Shown here: piece by piece, positions 12,167-44,074 of the stretch | Position numbering within the stretch: position 1 is the stretch's first letter | How the letters are laid out: each line of letters starts with the position of its first letter | Assembly (NCBI RefSeq): GCF_027409185.1 | Contig: NC_084461.1 | Coordinates: forward strand, 139,669,001 to 139,733,000 | DNA length: 64,000 bases | Direction: 5' to 3' | Source: Cynocephalus volans | Taxonomy: Eukaryota; Chordata; Mammalia; Dermoptera; Cynocephalidae | Made by a program: the position numbers and the translations under genes | Notes under the pieces: generated by a model | Databases searched by the model: none | Told to the model about the DNA's origin: nothing | Seen by the model: the letters and a program-made list of their open reading frames with translations, nothing else

Positions 12167-14213
12167 ATGATTTTTTTTTTCTTTTAGCACTATGTAAATC
12201 CATTGCTTCCATGGTTTCTGATTAGAACTTGGCTGTTAACATTATTGAGAATCCCCTGTACATGATGAGTCATTTCTCTCTTGCTGTTTTCAAGACTCTT
12301 TCTTTATCGTTGGCTTTTGAGTTTGATTATAACATATCTTGGTGTGGATCTATCTCTTTAGGAATTTATCCTACTAGGTGTTCATTGTAGATTCATAACT
12401 TTCTTCAAATTTGGGAAGTTTTGAGACATTATTTCTTTTGTCCTTTCCTCTCTCTCCTCTTCTTTTGGGGCTCCTATGATGTTTATGTTGGCACACTTGG
12501 TGGTATCCCACAGATCCCATAGGTTCTATTCACTTTTCTTCATTCTCCTTTTTCCTCCTTAGACTGGATACTTTAATTTACCTATGATCAGGTTCACGTA
12601 TTCTTTCTTCTGCCTGCCCAAGTCTCCTACGGAAGCCCTCTAATGAATTTTTCATTTCAGTTACTGTAATTTTCAGCTCCAGGATTTATATATGATTCAT
12701 TTTATTTCTATCTCCTTATTGATATTCTCCTTATTGAGACATTATTATCCTGGTTTCCTTTAGTTCTTGGTCCGTAGTTTTCTTTAGCTCATTGAAAATA
12801 TACAAGACAGATGATTTAAACTCTCTGTCTAGTTGTCCAATATCAGGGCTTCCTCAGAGACAGTAACTGTTAATTTTTTTCCTGTGAATGCGGTGCTTTC
12901 TTGTTTCTTTGCATACCTTGTAATTTTTCTTTTTTGTTTAAAACTGAACATTTTTAATATTATAATGTGATGCCTCCAGAAATCAAAATCTTCCCCCTAC
13001 CCAGGGTTTGTTGCTGCTGCTCATTTAGGGTTGTACTTGTTTATTTGGTTAGTTACTTTTCTTAATTATTTTTGTAAAGACTGTAGTTTTTGTTATGCAT
13101 TATTATTGAAATCTCTGTTCCATTAGCTTACTGGCCAGCTAGTGATTGGACAGAGATTTTCTTAAATATCTAGAGACAAAAATAAAACAAAAAATATTTT
13201 CCTAGTCTTTGCAGATAAAAAAAACCAAAAAATATTTTCCTAGTCTTTGTCAGTCTCTGAGTTGGGGCACTCCTTCAATGCTTAGTCAGGCCATTTTCAA
13301 TTCTGCCTTAGTCTTCACACTCTGCTTACAAAGAGCCTAAAGAGCAGTCAAAGGTGAAAGCTCAGGGTCTTCTCAGGTGTTTTCTGAGCAGGCACTTAGC
13401 CCTGTGCATGTGTGTGATCTTTTGGATTGCCAAGGATAGGTGGCAGGTTTTCAAAGCCTTATTTCCATGTATCTCCTTCCCCAGTCTCTTCTAAGCTTTT
13501 CTGTCTGTCTGCTGCTTACCCTGTGTGTTGTCCCTTGCCCCAGGCAGCTGTGGGTAACATATGCCTTTTAATATTTTCCACAAATACCCCTGAAAGACTA
13601 CACCAGCCCAGAGAGAGTTCTGAGGGGAGTAACAAAGGCCAGCCCCTGAACCAATCCTTCAGGGAGTCACCAGACAGGTCAAAATGAACAATCACATTTC
13701 TTAAAAACAAGCCCTGTGCTGCCTCCTCTATCAGCAACAAACCACATGAGGTACCTCAGTCAATGTCTGCTTGGACATTGCCAAGCTGGAAAATGGGGGA
13801 TGGTAGGAAGGTAAACAAAACTATGGAACTCTCTCTTACCAAAATTTAGCAGCTTCATTCTTTATTAAGTACCTCCCCCAGGCGTTCTAAGATTTTGATT
13901 AAATTCCAGAGTTTTAAAAAGGTGATTTTGACAGTTTTGCCAACTTAATTGTTACTCCAGTGGAGGGGCAGATACTTGGAACTCCCTACTCTGCCCCTCA
14001 CAGTGACATCCTTCCTCAACAGAGTTTTGTAGTTTTTGAGAGCATAAGTTTTGCACTTTTTTTGTTATATTTATTCCTAAGATTTAAAAATTCTTTTTGA
14101 TAGTATTGTAAATGGAATTGCTTTCTTTATTTCATTTTCTGTTTGTTCATTGCTACTGTATAGAAATGCAATTGATTTTTTGCATATTGGTCTTATATCC
14201 TATAAACCTGCAG

Positions 14214-14790
14214 AATAAACTGCCCCCAGCTCCACATCTCAAGGCCCCAGTGGGGACCCATTTGGACCCCAAAATATATTTTTTTGACATATTTCAAGAT
14301 GGCTAATTCAGGAAGACTGGAAAAACAGGATTGGCTAGAAGGCTGTTTCTTTGGAAAGAAATTTACATCTTTAAATGCAAACAATGAAGCTCCCCTCCTT
14401 TGGCTACTATCCTTTTTGAGGCAGCTGTGAGATGGTCTGAATTGTTTTCATTTGCATACAAGATGTCTCTACTAAACTTTAACTTATGACTTCCTTCTTT
14501 CACTTGTGACACCTACCGCAAGAACTTCAGAGAAACCTGGTCTCAGGCTACTGTTCTGTTTACCTCCCCCCACCTTCTCTCTCTCATGAACTCTGGTATA
14601 TAAGCTTTGTACTCCCATTGGACATCACTCACTTTTGATTCCCCTGTGCTTTGCCCCTTTCCCAGCACATTACATAGTAAAACTTGATATGCTTTTTCTT
14701 CATATTGATCTAAATTTGTCAGTGATTTTTATTAATGAACGTTTAGGGGTGAAGAAGTTCTCTCCTTTGGCCCCTATACTTCTATATAGC
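14214..14790 (+). repeat. Possible ERV1-like solo LTR
   Basis: A non-L1 block between L1 fragments. It begins TGCCCCCAGC and has a TATA-like GTATATAAGC at about 14595. It ends in a region resembling ERV1 R-U5 (TAGTAAAACTTGATATGC..., ATTTTTATTAATGAACG). No target-site duplication was found and no consensus could be compared. Confidence 0.4.
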
Positions 14791-17700
14791 TCTATTCCAT
14801 CTTCCCCTTTGTTGTGCTATTATTGTTATACAAATTACATCTATCTATGTTACTAATCCAACAATTATTGTTATAATTATTACTTTATATAATTTTATGT
14901 CTATTAAATAAACTTTCAGAAGCAAGAGAACAGCAAGTATATATTTATGGAGTATGTTATATTAACTTTCTTATTTACCATTTCTGGTTCTCCTTATTTC
15001 TATGTTATAGGATCCCCCCCAAAATAATTATTATAAATTATTTTATGCAATTGCTTTTTAAATCAGTGAAAGAGAAAAAATATGTATTTATTCTGTCTTT
15101 TATAATTACTTATTTACCTTTACTGATGATAATTGGCATTCCAATTATCAGCAGGGGCACTTACTTTCAGCCTAAAAAGCTTCCTTTAATATTTCTTATA
15201 ATGCAAGTTTGCCAACAATAGAGTCTCTCCGTTTTTGATTATCTGAGAATGTCTTTATGTTGCCTTCATTTCTGAAAGACAGCTTCAGTCGGATATAAGA
15301 TTCTTAGTGAACTGGTTTTTTTCAGCACTTTGAATAAATATTCTGGCCTCCATTGTTTCCAATGAGAAGTCAACTGTTAATTTTATTGGGTTTCCTGTGT
15401 ATATGGTGATTCATTTTTCTCTTGCTGATTTCAAGATTTTGTCATTAGCTTTCAGCATTTTATTATGATGTGTCTAGGTATGTATCTCTCTGTGTTTATA
15501 ATACTTGGAATTATTGAGCTTCTTGGATGTGTAGATTAATGCCTTTTGACAAATTTAAGAAGTTTTCAACAATTATTATTTACTTAAAAAAATGTTTTTT
15601 GCCAGCTGGCCAGTACGGGGATTGAACCCAGGATCTTAGTGTCAGCTATTATTTTCGAATATTTTTAATGCACCTTTCTCTCTCTCCTCTCCTTCTGGTA
15701 CTTCTATTACACACACATTGGTCTGTTTAATGTTGGCTCTGTTTTGAAGTGATTCTGAGACCCCATTCACTTTTCATCATTCTTCTTTTCTCTGTGTTCT
15801 TTAGATTACATAATACCTGTCAGTCTATTTTCAGTTTTGCTGATATTCCCTTTGCCAGTTGAATTCTGCTGTTGAGCCCCTCTACTGAATTTTTCAATTG
15901 GGGTTATTGATGAGTTCAACTCCAGAATTTCTACTTGGTTCTTTTAATAATTTCTATGTCTTTATTAATATTCTCTATTTGATTAAACATCATCATATAA
16001 TTTCCTTCTTTAAGCATGATTTCATTTAGCTGTTTGAACATGTTTATAATAGCTTTGAAGTCTTTGTCAAATCCAACATCTAGGCCCTCTTACAAGCAGT
16101 TTCTTTTGCCACCTCCCTCCCCCTTTTTCCTGTATATTAATCACATTTTCCTGTTTCTTTGCATGTCTCATAATTTTTTGTTGAAAAAAACAGACATTTT
16201 GGTTAATAGACTGTGACTACTCTGGGTAATGATTCCCTACCCCCACTCCAGGGCTTGCCATTATTGTTGTTTGCTTGTTTAATGACTTGGTTAGATTAAA
16301 TTAAGTTCCGGCAATGTGAAACCTTGAATGTCACTCCTTAGAGGGAACAGAGTTGAGCATAAACATACACATCGTGGATAATATAGGTTTTAGCAGGGCT
16401 CTTTTTGAATGTCTCTTTTCCTGATTTGTCTGTTAAGCCATCTATATCAGTTGGTATAACACCCAGCTGTTAGGCTCCAGTAATTGCTGGCTGATTGCTC
16501 CACTGTTTTTAACAATGCCCTGGAGCACAAAGTTCTTCACAGTCTGATCCAAATAAAGAGGTGAGTCTGATCCAAATAAATTGAGACAGGGTCACTTCTT
16601 GAGGAGTCTTTGAGGTTTGTTCTGGCCCCAGGGGGCTCTTCTTAACTCTCTCTCTCTGGCGAACCAGCCTACCTAAGAGCTTGTTGCTCTTAATAGCCTC
16701 CTCTAATTAGCTTACCACCAAAATCTCTATTGTTTTCAAGAGAAACCCTTAGGCTTGAACTTCACCATATTCTGTTTCAAATAAAGTCAAGTTCCTCTGG
16801 GGAGAGCTTCTGAGCTCTCTGTTTTTATGTACTGACTCTCCCCTTTGGCAAAACCTGCAGTCTTCTGGGCTTGCCTCTCCCAGCATAGAATGTCTGTTGT
16901 ACAAGTGACTTGGGGCAAGAATAATTGGAATCTCAGAATTCTCTTGCCTGTCATGCGAGGGGTCAAGTCACTGTCCTATGAGTAAGGCATAGATAAAAGA
17001 AAAGAATTTCCAACCTCTTGGTCATATTCAGCATCAATTTAGTCTCTTTAATTCAGAGTTGAAATGGATGAGAAATGGTGCCCCTCCCTGTAAGGTACTA
17101 TATCCCTTGATGAGGAGTTGAGGGACTACATCCCTGTCTTCTTGGCTACACCTCCCAGAATGAGGCTTCCATCAAGCAATTGGGGCTGGGCGTAGAGGAC
17201 GGAGTATTTAATGACTCAACTGTTATAGACTCTTGCTGCTCTTATTAAGTTTTAGGAAATTTTATTGAATAAATGTTTTTTCATTTGTAGTATGCCCTTA
17301 ATACAATTTCCAGAGACTTTAAATGGTTGGCTTTTACAATAGTTTTTACCAGTTATGCTTATTTGCCAGAGTGGGTCCATGCAGCTCCTCATGCTGCCAT
17401 TCCAGAAATGGAATTCCCTTTTGCTTTTTAACCATTTCATTCTATTTATATTCTTGAGTTTTGTTATGAGATGCAGTTAAGTTACTTGTAAACAGTTTGA
17501 TCCTTTCAGATCTTGCTTTTAAGAATTTTCAGATAGGACTACAGCAATATTTACTCTAGGGCTATCGGAAGCAAAACCCTTCTGAGTAAGATTTTCCAAT
17601 TTGGTTGGTGGAACTATTCTCAGTGCTGTTTGAGTGGTAGGCACTGTACTGTCTGATCCTTTCAGGTTGTTCTTCACCAGCCTTGAATAGTTTCCTCACA

Positions 17701-18105
17701 AGTGTGCACTAATCAATACTTAGCTGAATAGTCAAGAGGGACCTTAAGAGATATCTAGAGTTCCCTCTGTTTGCAGCTCTCCTCTCTCTGGTATTTTATC
17801 CTCAGAAATTTAGCTGATTTGATCTCACTGGACTCAAAGTTCTGTCTCAACTTAGAGACTCTGCCAGGATCTGCTGTGGTTTCTCCTCCCTGAACTGTGG
17901 TTTCCAGGCCAGTAAGCTAAGAGATTGTAGAATTCATCTCGTTAATTTCCTGTCTCTCAGGGATTACTGCTCTTCACTGCCTGATGTCTGCTGTCTTGAA
18001 AACCATATCTTCACATACTTTGTCCTTTTTTTTTTATTATTTCAGGTGAAGTAAATCCAGTTCCTGTTACTGCATTCTGGCTGGAACAGAAGTCATCTTT
18101 CTTCA
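14791..18105 (-). mobile_element. L1M 5' end, second copy
   Basis: Old minus-strand L1 5' sequence. The last 700 bases (about 17440-18105) match an L1M 5'UTR I recall: GATGCAGTTAAGTTACTTG, AACAGTTTGATCCTTTCAG, GTTCTTCACCAGCC, CTCAGGGATTACTGCTCTTC. A short direct repeat of GTCTGATCCAAATAAA occurs near 16540-16580. A SINE fragment interrupts at 15593-15646. Confidence 0.7.
15593..15646 (-). mobile_element. tRNA-Ile-derived SINE fragment
   Basis: 3' half of a CYN monomer in reverse: GCCAGCTGGCCAGTACGGGG, then ATTGAACCCAGGATCTTAGT. Confidence 0.7.
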
Positions 18106-19544
18106 TTTGAAATATTGATTTTTACTCTCTTTCTGATTTTCAATTATTTTAAATTCATGAGATGTTAACCCTCCTATTTGTAGGGTCTACAAACTCTTGT
18201 TCTTAATGAATCTTTTCTACATGTTCTATAATTTTTTAAAGCCCATCTTTAATAATAATTTCCACCCTTTGGAAATCCTAAGTGACCCAAGGGTAAAAGT
18301 GTTCCTCTAGAGCAGATGCCCCAAGCAATCACCAGCTCAGGACCAGTTTGTACGTTAATTCTCAGTTTAGAAATGAAGGCATCAAGTGGGCAGTGATTTC
18401 AGATTCTGAACTGGTGTGCAATGCACCTTGGGGTTTTGATTTCAAATGTTAATCACATGCAGCCCTGGGTAAAAATAAGTATCTCTTTGTACTTTATGTG
18501 GATCAGTGATAAAAAATTTTATATTCCTTTTATCGAGGTTGAAAAGCACTTCCAGGGTCCTGCCTTTATGGAGAGGTTTGTTTCAATTTCCACCCTGAGC
18601 AATGTTAAGACCTCATCTCTTCTCCTTATAGAAGCATTAAAACCCAAGTTTATAACCACTGGGACTATTTCTGAGTCAGAAAACTATTTCCAGGACCATC
18701 GTAACTAGTTTACAGCTTGTTGGTCATTTTGGTACATGGGATTTATTTTCCTTTCTGGTGAGTTCAGCTAGGTATTAAATTGTTCATATTTAAATTCAAC
18801 ATTTCTAGGTATTTCACCAAGGTATTTTTAACTATGTCTATTATGTTTTGGAACTATAGTTTTCCCTCCCCCATAAATGTTTAAGCAAAAGTTTGTGTAT
18901 GTACATAAATATGCATTATTGAGGGAAGAGTCCATAACATCAATCAAATTCTTAAATGGGTCTGTGGCCCAAGAAAAAGTTAAAAAGAATTGCTCTTAAC
19001 CTCTGATCCGTTTGCCTAAAAGGTTGTAATTAAAATGCTATCTATTCCTACAAATCCAGGAATTCTTTAGACATACATTCCCTACCATAAACAGCTGAAT
19101 ATATTTTCTACATATTTCAAGTTCATAAATCCTCATTTGTCTTTCATATCCTTTCTATATCCCTAATTGCAATAGATTTTAAACACATTTTTTAACTCAG
19201 TGTTCAGCAGAATGAGGATCCTACATATCTCCCTTGGATGTGAAAGTAAAAATATACTGCAAGAAGGAAGAGTAGGGGGTGGGGGAAAAATCTAAGGATA
19301 ATACAGTACACAGAAAGAAAATGTTTAATAAACACAGTATAAAGATGGTTAAGATTTGAAAGTGGAAGAAGATGGCAGCCCTCAAAGACAGGGATCAGCA
19401 CTTCTGAGTGTCCATTTGCTTTATAAAATGATAACTTGATTAAACTGTTAACCTACTTGATTTTTATTCTAGATACACAGGACAAAATGAACTGTTTGGC
19501 AAAAAAAAAAAAAACTTAATAAGATAACAGGTTTGGTTTTTCTA

Positions 19545-19645
19545 TTTTTTTTTTTTTTTTTGGCAGCTGGCTGGTATAGGGATCGAACCCTGGACCTTGA
19601 TGTTATCAGCACCATGCTCTACCGGTTGATCTAACCAGCCAGCCC
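19545..19645 (-). mobile_element. tRNA-Ile-derived SINE (CYN), monomer
   Basis: Reverse-oriented monomer: T tract, GGCAGCTGGCTGGTATAGGG, ATCGAACCCTGGACCTTGAT, then CTAACCAGCCAGCCCT. Confidence 0.88.
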
Positions 19646-19649
19646 TGAA

Positions 19650-20040
19650 TAAAATAAATATAATAAATATATAAAATAAATTAATAAATTATATATATAC
19701 ATGTAAAAATATTTATATATCTCAAATGTCTATTACAATTATGGTATTAAAATGGTTGAATAACAATTATTAGTATAGATATATATAGTAATATAATATA
19801 CAATAATATTATAATTATTATATATTACTATATATTATATATATTACTATAGTTATACATAATTATGTTTGGGGACTATTCATACTTATATATTATTATA
19901 TATTATATGTAATTGTAGTAACACATAATTATTATAATATACAATATATAATCATATATTTTGGCCAAACACTTTAGTATATATTACTAAAATCATATAT
20001 AATATATAGTAATGTGTAATCATTTTAATAATTGTTGTTA
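19650..20040. repeat. AT-rich low-complexity region
   Basis: About 390 bases almost free of G and C, made of TATATAAT-like words, directly beside the A-tail end of no element (the SINE body lies left of it). Confidence 0.8.
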
Positions 20041-20744
20041 TAATCTACATATAGATGAATTAGGTTAGGGAAGAAATATTCTTTATAGACAGTTCCATTA
20101 CCAGTTGAGAAAGGAGAAAAATTGAGAGAGAATCAATTTTGTCATTTAGCCAGGCAAGATTTCACTGAAATATACTATCTATACAAGCACAAATAATTAG
20201 ATTATCCATTTCCTTGGGAAAATTATCATCAGATGCATACATGTAGAAGTCAGAAATGTAAGTGGAAAATATTACAATTTATAAGGCTGATCTTCTGTTT
20301 GGGAAAACTACATGTAGCTTAATGTTTATAGTTGACATATTACTTTGACATTCTTAAATGAAATAAAATTCAGTAAAATACTTATTCACTTCATTTGGTT
20401 CTTCCAAAAGCATTATTAAGTAGCAATAACAGTAGTAAAGAAAAAGGTATAGTTTCTGTCTTCTAAGAACTTACCTCCAAGAGCTTCCTTTTAAAATGTT
20501 CTTTAAAGTATCTGATGATTGCTACATTAACAGCAAAATCCTATAAGCCTTGTCATGAGTAAGGAAGATAGATTTCCTGTGATTTAATCCCTTTAATATA
20601 TAAGGAAACAATACCTGCCCAAAAGTCCACTTGACTACATCAGTTTTCCATTCAAAAGTACCTATTTCCCATATGATTCTCTGCTAGCAACTAACAGCTG
20701 TCAGTCAAGAGGAGCTGTTACACTGAGAAGTCTTACTGATGTAG

Positions 20745-20862
20745 TTAAAAAAAGTAGATACGGAATTCAAAATCAGACAGACAAACTTAACTTTGACTAC
20801 TGGCTCTGCCACTGTGTAACTTTGACAAAGCTCTTTAACATCTAATCAATTCATTTATCTGA
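20745..20862 (+). repeat. MIR remnant
   Basis: MIR core: GACTACTGGCTCTGCCACTG, TGTAACTTTGACAAAGCTC, then CATTTATCTGAAAACATAG. The SINE dimer inserted at its end. Confidence 0.7.
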
Positions 20863-20874
20863 AAACATAGGGGA

Positions 20875-21055
20875 GGGCCGGCCCATGGCTCACTCGGGAG
20901 AGTGTGGTGCTGATAACACCAAGGCCACGGGTTCGGATCCTGTATAGGGATGGCCGGTTGGCTCACTTGGGAGAGCGTGGTGCTGACAGCACCAAGGCAA
21001 GGGTTGAGATCCCCTTACCGGTCATCTTTAGAAAAACAACAACAACAACAACAAA
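20875..21055 (+). mobile_element. tRNA-Ile-derived SINE, dimer, with target-site duplication
   Basis: Starts GGGCCGGCCCATGGCTCACT, second unit from GATGGCCGGTTGGCTCACTT, ends ACCGGTCATC and a CAA-repeat tail. Flanking repeats: ACATAGGGGAG before and GCATAGGGGAG after. Pol III A and B boxes are still recognisable. Confidence 0.92.
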
Positions 21056-21070
21056 AAAGCATAGGGGAGC

Positions 21071-22600
21071 ATTATACCCAAGTCACAAAATGGTCAGGAG
21101 AATTACACGTAAAAATGGTTAGCTCTCAAAATGCTAAAAAGAAGATAAGTACAACAAACAAATGAACAAATAAACAATAACAGCTAGAGTGAGATCATGG
21201 GATACATTCTAGCTGACTTTTTTTCTCCTTTCCTGTGAGTGAATACCGTCCCAGCCTTTCCTATATCATGAAATGGATTATGTAACAGATAAAATTTCTG
21301 CAATTTTAGTTATAGACCTCAAGATTCTAACTAAGGCCAAGTGTTCCCAAATCTACTCATTTATTAAATTTCACCTATGCCCTTAACACTCATCTTATAT
21401 CTAGGAAACATTTTGTAAAATTCTCCAAAATTCTTATAAAGTCCTAGATCCTGTTAGATAGCAGTGAGAAGAGTTTATCAACCCCTGGCCTTAGAAGTCT
21501 CTTGAGGTTTGATCCCTTGAACTAAAAGACTTCTAAAAGCTGCTAAAGATAAAAAGAGCCTACATAAAACAAAACAAACCCCAGATAGTAAAATCTCCCT
21601 TTCTCCTGACCTAATCCCCTAGTTTTCACTTTCTTGCAGTTCTGAGATAAGGACACAAAAGCAAGCAATCTCATTATGAATTGAAGCAACATAATATATA
21701 CCACAAAAGTTGTTTCCGTTGAGGAGTGGGTATGTCCAAGTGGGGAATAGTTTTACTTTCTAGGTAAGTAATAATAGAAGATTGATGTCAGACACTTAGC
21801 CCTCCAATCTCAATAGTAACCATCTCTGTCTACACATTTAACAGCAATTGAAAAATAGAAGCTAATAGTGCTCTGTCACTTGTAAGGAAGTTCAGTTCTA
21901 TCCGCCAAAATAAAAAATTTGTTTTCCCTAGATACTTCCTTATGAAAATCAATTCTTTTATTGATAATATACATGGAAAATTTTCTGGTTTGGTAAAAAG
22001 GGCACTGAGAGGAAGTATAACTTTGGACTAGTCAGTCAACCTTTTAGACCAAGTGTCCTCCTCTATACCCTTGCTATTCAAAATGTGGTCACAAATAAGC
22101 AGAATTGGCATCACTTGGGAGCTTGTTAGAAATACAAAATATCAGGCATATTATATGACAATACCGGATACTACTATACCCTGGACCTAATGAATCAGAA
22201 TCTGCATTTTAACAAGATACCACATAATTTATATACACATTAAAGTTTGAGAAGCACAGCTCTATACAACCGGGGTTCTGACTAAATGATCTTAAGGTCC
22301 CTTATACGTGTTTCTCATGAGGAATTACATCTGACATCACCATAGCCAATATTCTCACGTAGCAAGAGTGGACTAGAGCTGAGTAGCAGCTGCCACATTA
22401 GATGCACTCTCTCTAACTCTGCCAGTCCCCATCTGGCCCCCTTCATCTATTTTTGTTAATTGCTTTGCTCCTATTCAGCCTCTACATTAGATTCCAAGCA
22501 GAATTGAGGAAGTCCCCTTTTCAGTAAAAAAGAGATGCCTTCAGAGATAAAAATTCATTAACTGTATTTTTTAGGTGAAAGGAAAAAAATTGTCATTTAC
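21071..22600 (-). other. SOX30 intron 4 next to exon 4
   Basis: Intronic DNA without coding signs except a MER20-type hAT remnant at 22072-22262. Confidence 0.7.
22072..22262 (+). mobile_element. MER20-like hAT remnant
   Basis: Blocks GGCATCACTTGGGAGCTTGT, TTAGAAATAC, TGAATCAGAATCTGCATTTT and TTAAAGTTTGAGAAGCAC follow MER20 order. Confidence 0.75.
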
Positions 22601-41858
<19,258 letters not shown>

Positions 41859-42246
41859 GGAGGGGGGAGGGGATGCCCCGACCGGGTCGTGGCCCGGATT
41901 GTGAGCTCAGCCGTTTGTTGGCGACCTTCTTCCTCCCTCTTTCAGTTAAGACCCTACCAAGGCCTTTGCTACCCAGGACCCTACGCGGTTCAAAACGCAG
42001 TCCTTCGTCTCAGCCTCGCCCAATCACAGGCATCCCGGTATCCCCAGCCGCCAATCATAGGCGCATTCTCCAGGCCCTCCCACCCTCTGCTCTGGCCTCG
42101 TGTGGAGCCGTCGAATCACCCGCGATGGCCGGGGCAACTGCACGTGTTGCCCATTTTCCCCCTCTGACTCTCACTCTCTTCAGGAGTTCTCTTCCGGGTT
42201 GTAGTCCTTAGTTACCCTTCCCCCACGAGGAGCATGGGACAATGGT

Positions 42247-42260
42247 GTTGCCTAGGAAAC
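42247..42260 (+). promoter_or_regulatory. RFX X-box-like site beside a SOX site
   Basis: GTTGCCTAGGAAAC fits the RFX half-sites GTNRCC and RGYAAC with one mismatch and a 2-base spacer. ACAATGG, a SOX core, lies two bases before it (42239-42245). About 390 bases upstream of the SOX30 ATG. Confidence 0.4.
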
Positions 42261-42559
42261 TGTGTGGTTCCATGCCACGGACCTCCAGGGGATAAAGTCG
42301 TGAGCCTCTTATGTGGGCTGAAGAACCTGGCCTTGTGCATGCACTTTGCCTGGCCTTGAGCCTCAGCGGGGCCTCCGGGACATTTGGATCTTTGCCAAAG
42401 GGGAATGGGGGAAATTTTGCGGCATCTCAACCCCATTAGTTGATCTTGCTGGGAAGGGTAGTCAACTTTGTGTGATTAACTGTGTTACTCAGACTTTCAA
42501 TTAATCGCCAGGACTTGTCGGCCCTACTGCCAAAGCACATGCCAAATTCATCCACTTCT

Positions 42560-43236
42560 TGGAGTCTCCGAAGTCGCCAACATCCTGTTGCGAGCTTCCA
42601 GATAATGGCACTGCTGTAGCTCTGTAAATCGTCTCCCTGCTTTTCACCCTCGTCCCACTACACTCCAGCTGGCCAGTGATCTTTTAAAAATACAAATCTA
42701 GTCCTGTCACATCTCGTTTTTCTAATCCTTCCATGACTTCCCACTGACCACGTGATAAAGGTCTAAAATCCGTGGCAAAGCTTGTAAATCCCCGAATGAC
42801 TTGGGCTCTACCTACCGCTACTCACCACTCTTCCCCAGGCTCTGCCGGCTTCAGCTACACTGGCCCCCGTAGTCTCTTCCCGCCATGGGCTTTTGAACCT
42901 GTTGAGAATGCTATTCTTCCCTTTCTGTATCCTCAACTCCTCCTGCTCATTTTTCAAATTGCAGCTTAACGGGCCCTTCTTCAGAGATGCCTTCTCTGAA
43001 TCTGAAAATCAGGTCAAATTTCCTTTATCTTCTCATACGTCCATCGCTTCATTTAAAGTACTTACCACAATTTGTAATTATATTTTTCTTTTTGTGATTA
43101 TTCTCCTGCCTCTCCCACTTGCCTATAAATTCCTTGAGGGCAGAACTATTTGTGTTTTGCTCATCACAGAATCCTCAATACTGACCATTCTGACTGGCAT
43201 AAAGTAAGCACTCAATAACCACGTGTTGAATGAATA
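42560..43236 (+). repeat. L2 3' portion
   Basis: Long L2 stretch ending in the family's typical 3' end: GGCATAAAGTAAGCACTCAA, then GTGTTGAATGAATAAA. It includes CTATAAATTCCTTGAGGGCA. Confidence 0.85.
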
Positions 43237-43257
43237 AATAAGGACTGCCACAGTCTA

Positions 43258-43370
43258 GTAATGAAATAGTAATAATTACTACCAATATTAAGGGCTTACT
43301 CTTATGCTAGGCACTATTCCAAGTCCTTTTCATGTTTATGCCTCTCCTTTTACTAGGATTGTGTTTATTT
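43258..43370 (-). repeat. MIR remnant
   Basis: Reverse MIR 3' half: AAGGGCTTACTCTTATGCTA, GGCACTATTCCAAGTCC. Confidence 0.65.
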
Positions 43371-43591
43371 CCATTAAACATCACCAAGAAAAACAAAAAG
43401 AAATGTTGTATTAACATTTGCTGCATTTCTAAATGACATCCTGTCTAAAAACTATATACTGATCTTGAAGTAGATGATTTGTGCAACCAAAACAAGTCAT
43501 CTCTCAAAGAAGACCAACTCGAATTCTCTTTCTAATACTCTGTTGTCAGATGTGATGTACAGAGTACTTACACCTGGCAGGTAGTCAAGGG

Positions 43592-44074
43592 TAATGGTTC
43601 TCAAACTTTTTTATCTCAGGAATCCTTTACAACCATAAAAACTATTGAACATCCCAAAGAGCATTTGTTTATGTGGGTTTTATCTATCAATATTTATCAA
43701 ATCATAAATAAAAACAAGTTTAAAAAATATTTAGCTATCAACTCATTTAAAATATCAGTAATAACCCATTACGTATTAACATAACACATTTTCATGAAAA
43801 AAAAAATCTATGTTTTTCCCAAAATGAGAAGAGCGGCATTGTGAATGTAATGTCTGGCTTAATATTTTAAAAAACAGCTATATTCTCATATTTGCTTCTG
43901 CACTCAATCTTTTGTTATTCACATGTCATGTAGGCTCTGGAAAACTTCACCTTACACTCATGAGAGAATGAAGTGAAAAGAGCAAACATTATCTTAAAAT
44001 TATTATAAGAATAATTTGGAGCTAACACACTCTCTGAAAGGATCATTCCTGTTACCACACTTTGAGAACCACTG
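43592..44074 (+). mobile_element. hAT-Charlie-type DNA transposon remnant
   Basis: Terminal inverted repeats AATGGTTCTCAAACTTTTT at the left and CACTTTGAGAACCACTG at the right. Inside, TTTGTTTATGTGGGTTTTAT and GAGAAGAGCGGCATTGTGAA. Non-autonomous, internally deleted. Confidence 0.8.

Larger units (their letters stand above)
8680..14040 (-). mobile_element. Long L1M copy, ORF2 to 5' end, interrupted
   Basis: Minus-strand old L1: ORF2 reverse-transcriptase region (about 8680-10600), then upstream regions, then 5' sequence (about 12170-13300) with blocks such as GATGAGTCATTTCTCTCTTG and CAGCTAGTGATTGGACAGAG that I recognise from L1M 5' ends. Later insertions interrupt it at 9571-9741, 10986-11389 and 11846-12166. 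No open frame of note. Confidence 0.75.
18106..20744 (-). other. SOX30 intron 4, mostly non-repetitive
   Basis: AT-rich intronic DNA. It holds a SINE monomer at 19545-19645 and an AT-only low-complexity stretch at about 19650-20040. No SOX30 exon or other gene recognised. Confidence 0.7.

Noticed and set aside
20875..21055. tRNA-Ile genes
   Set aside because: The tRNA-like units here and at the other SINE sites are dimers or tailed monomers with base changes, A-rich tails and target-site duplications, so they are SINEs.
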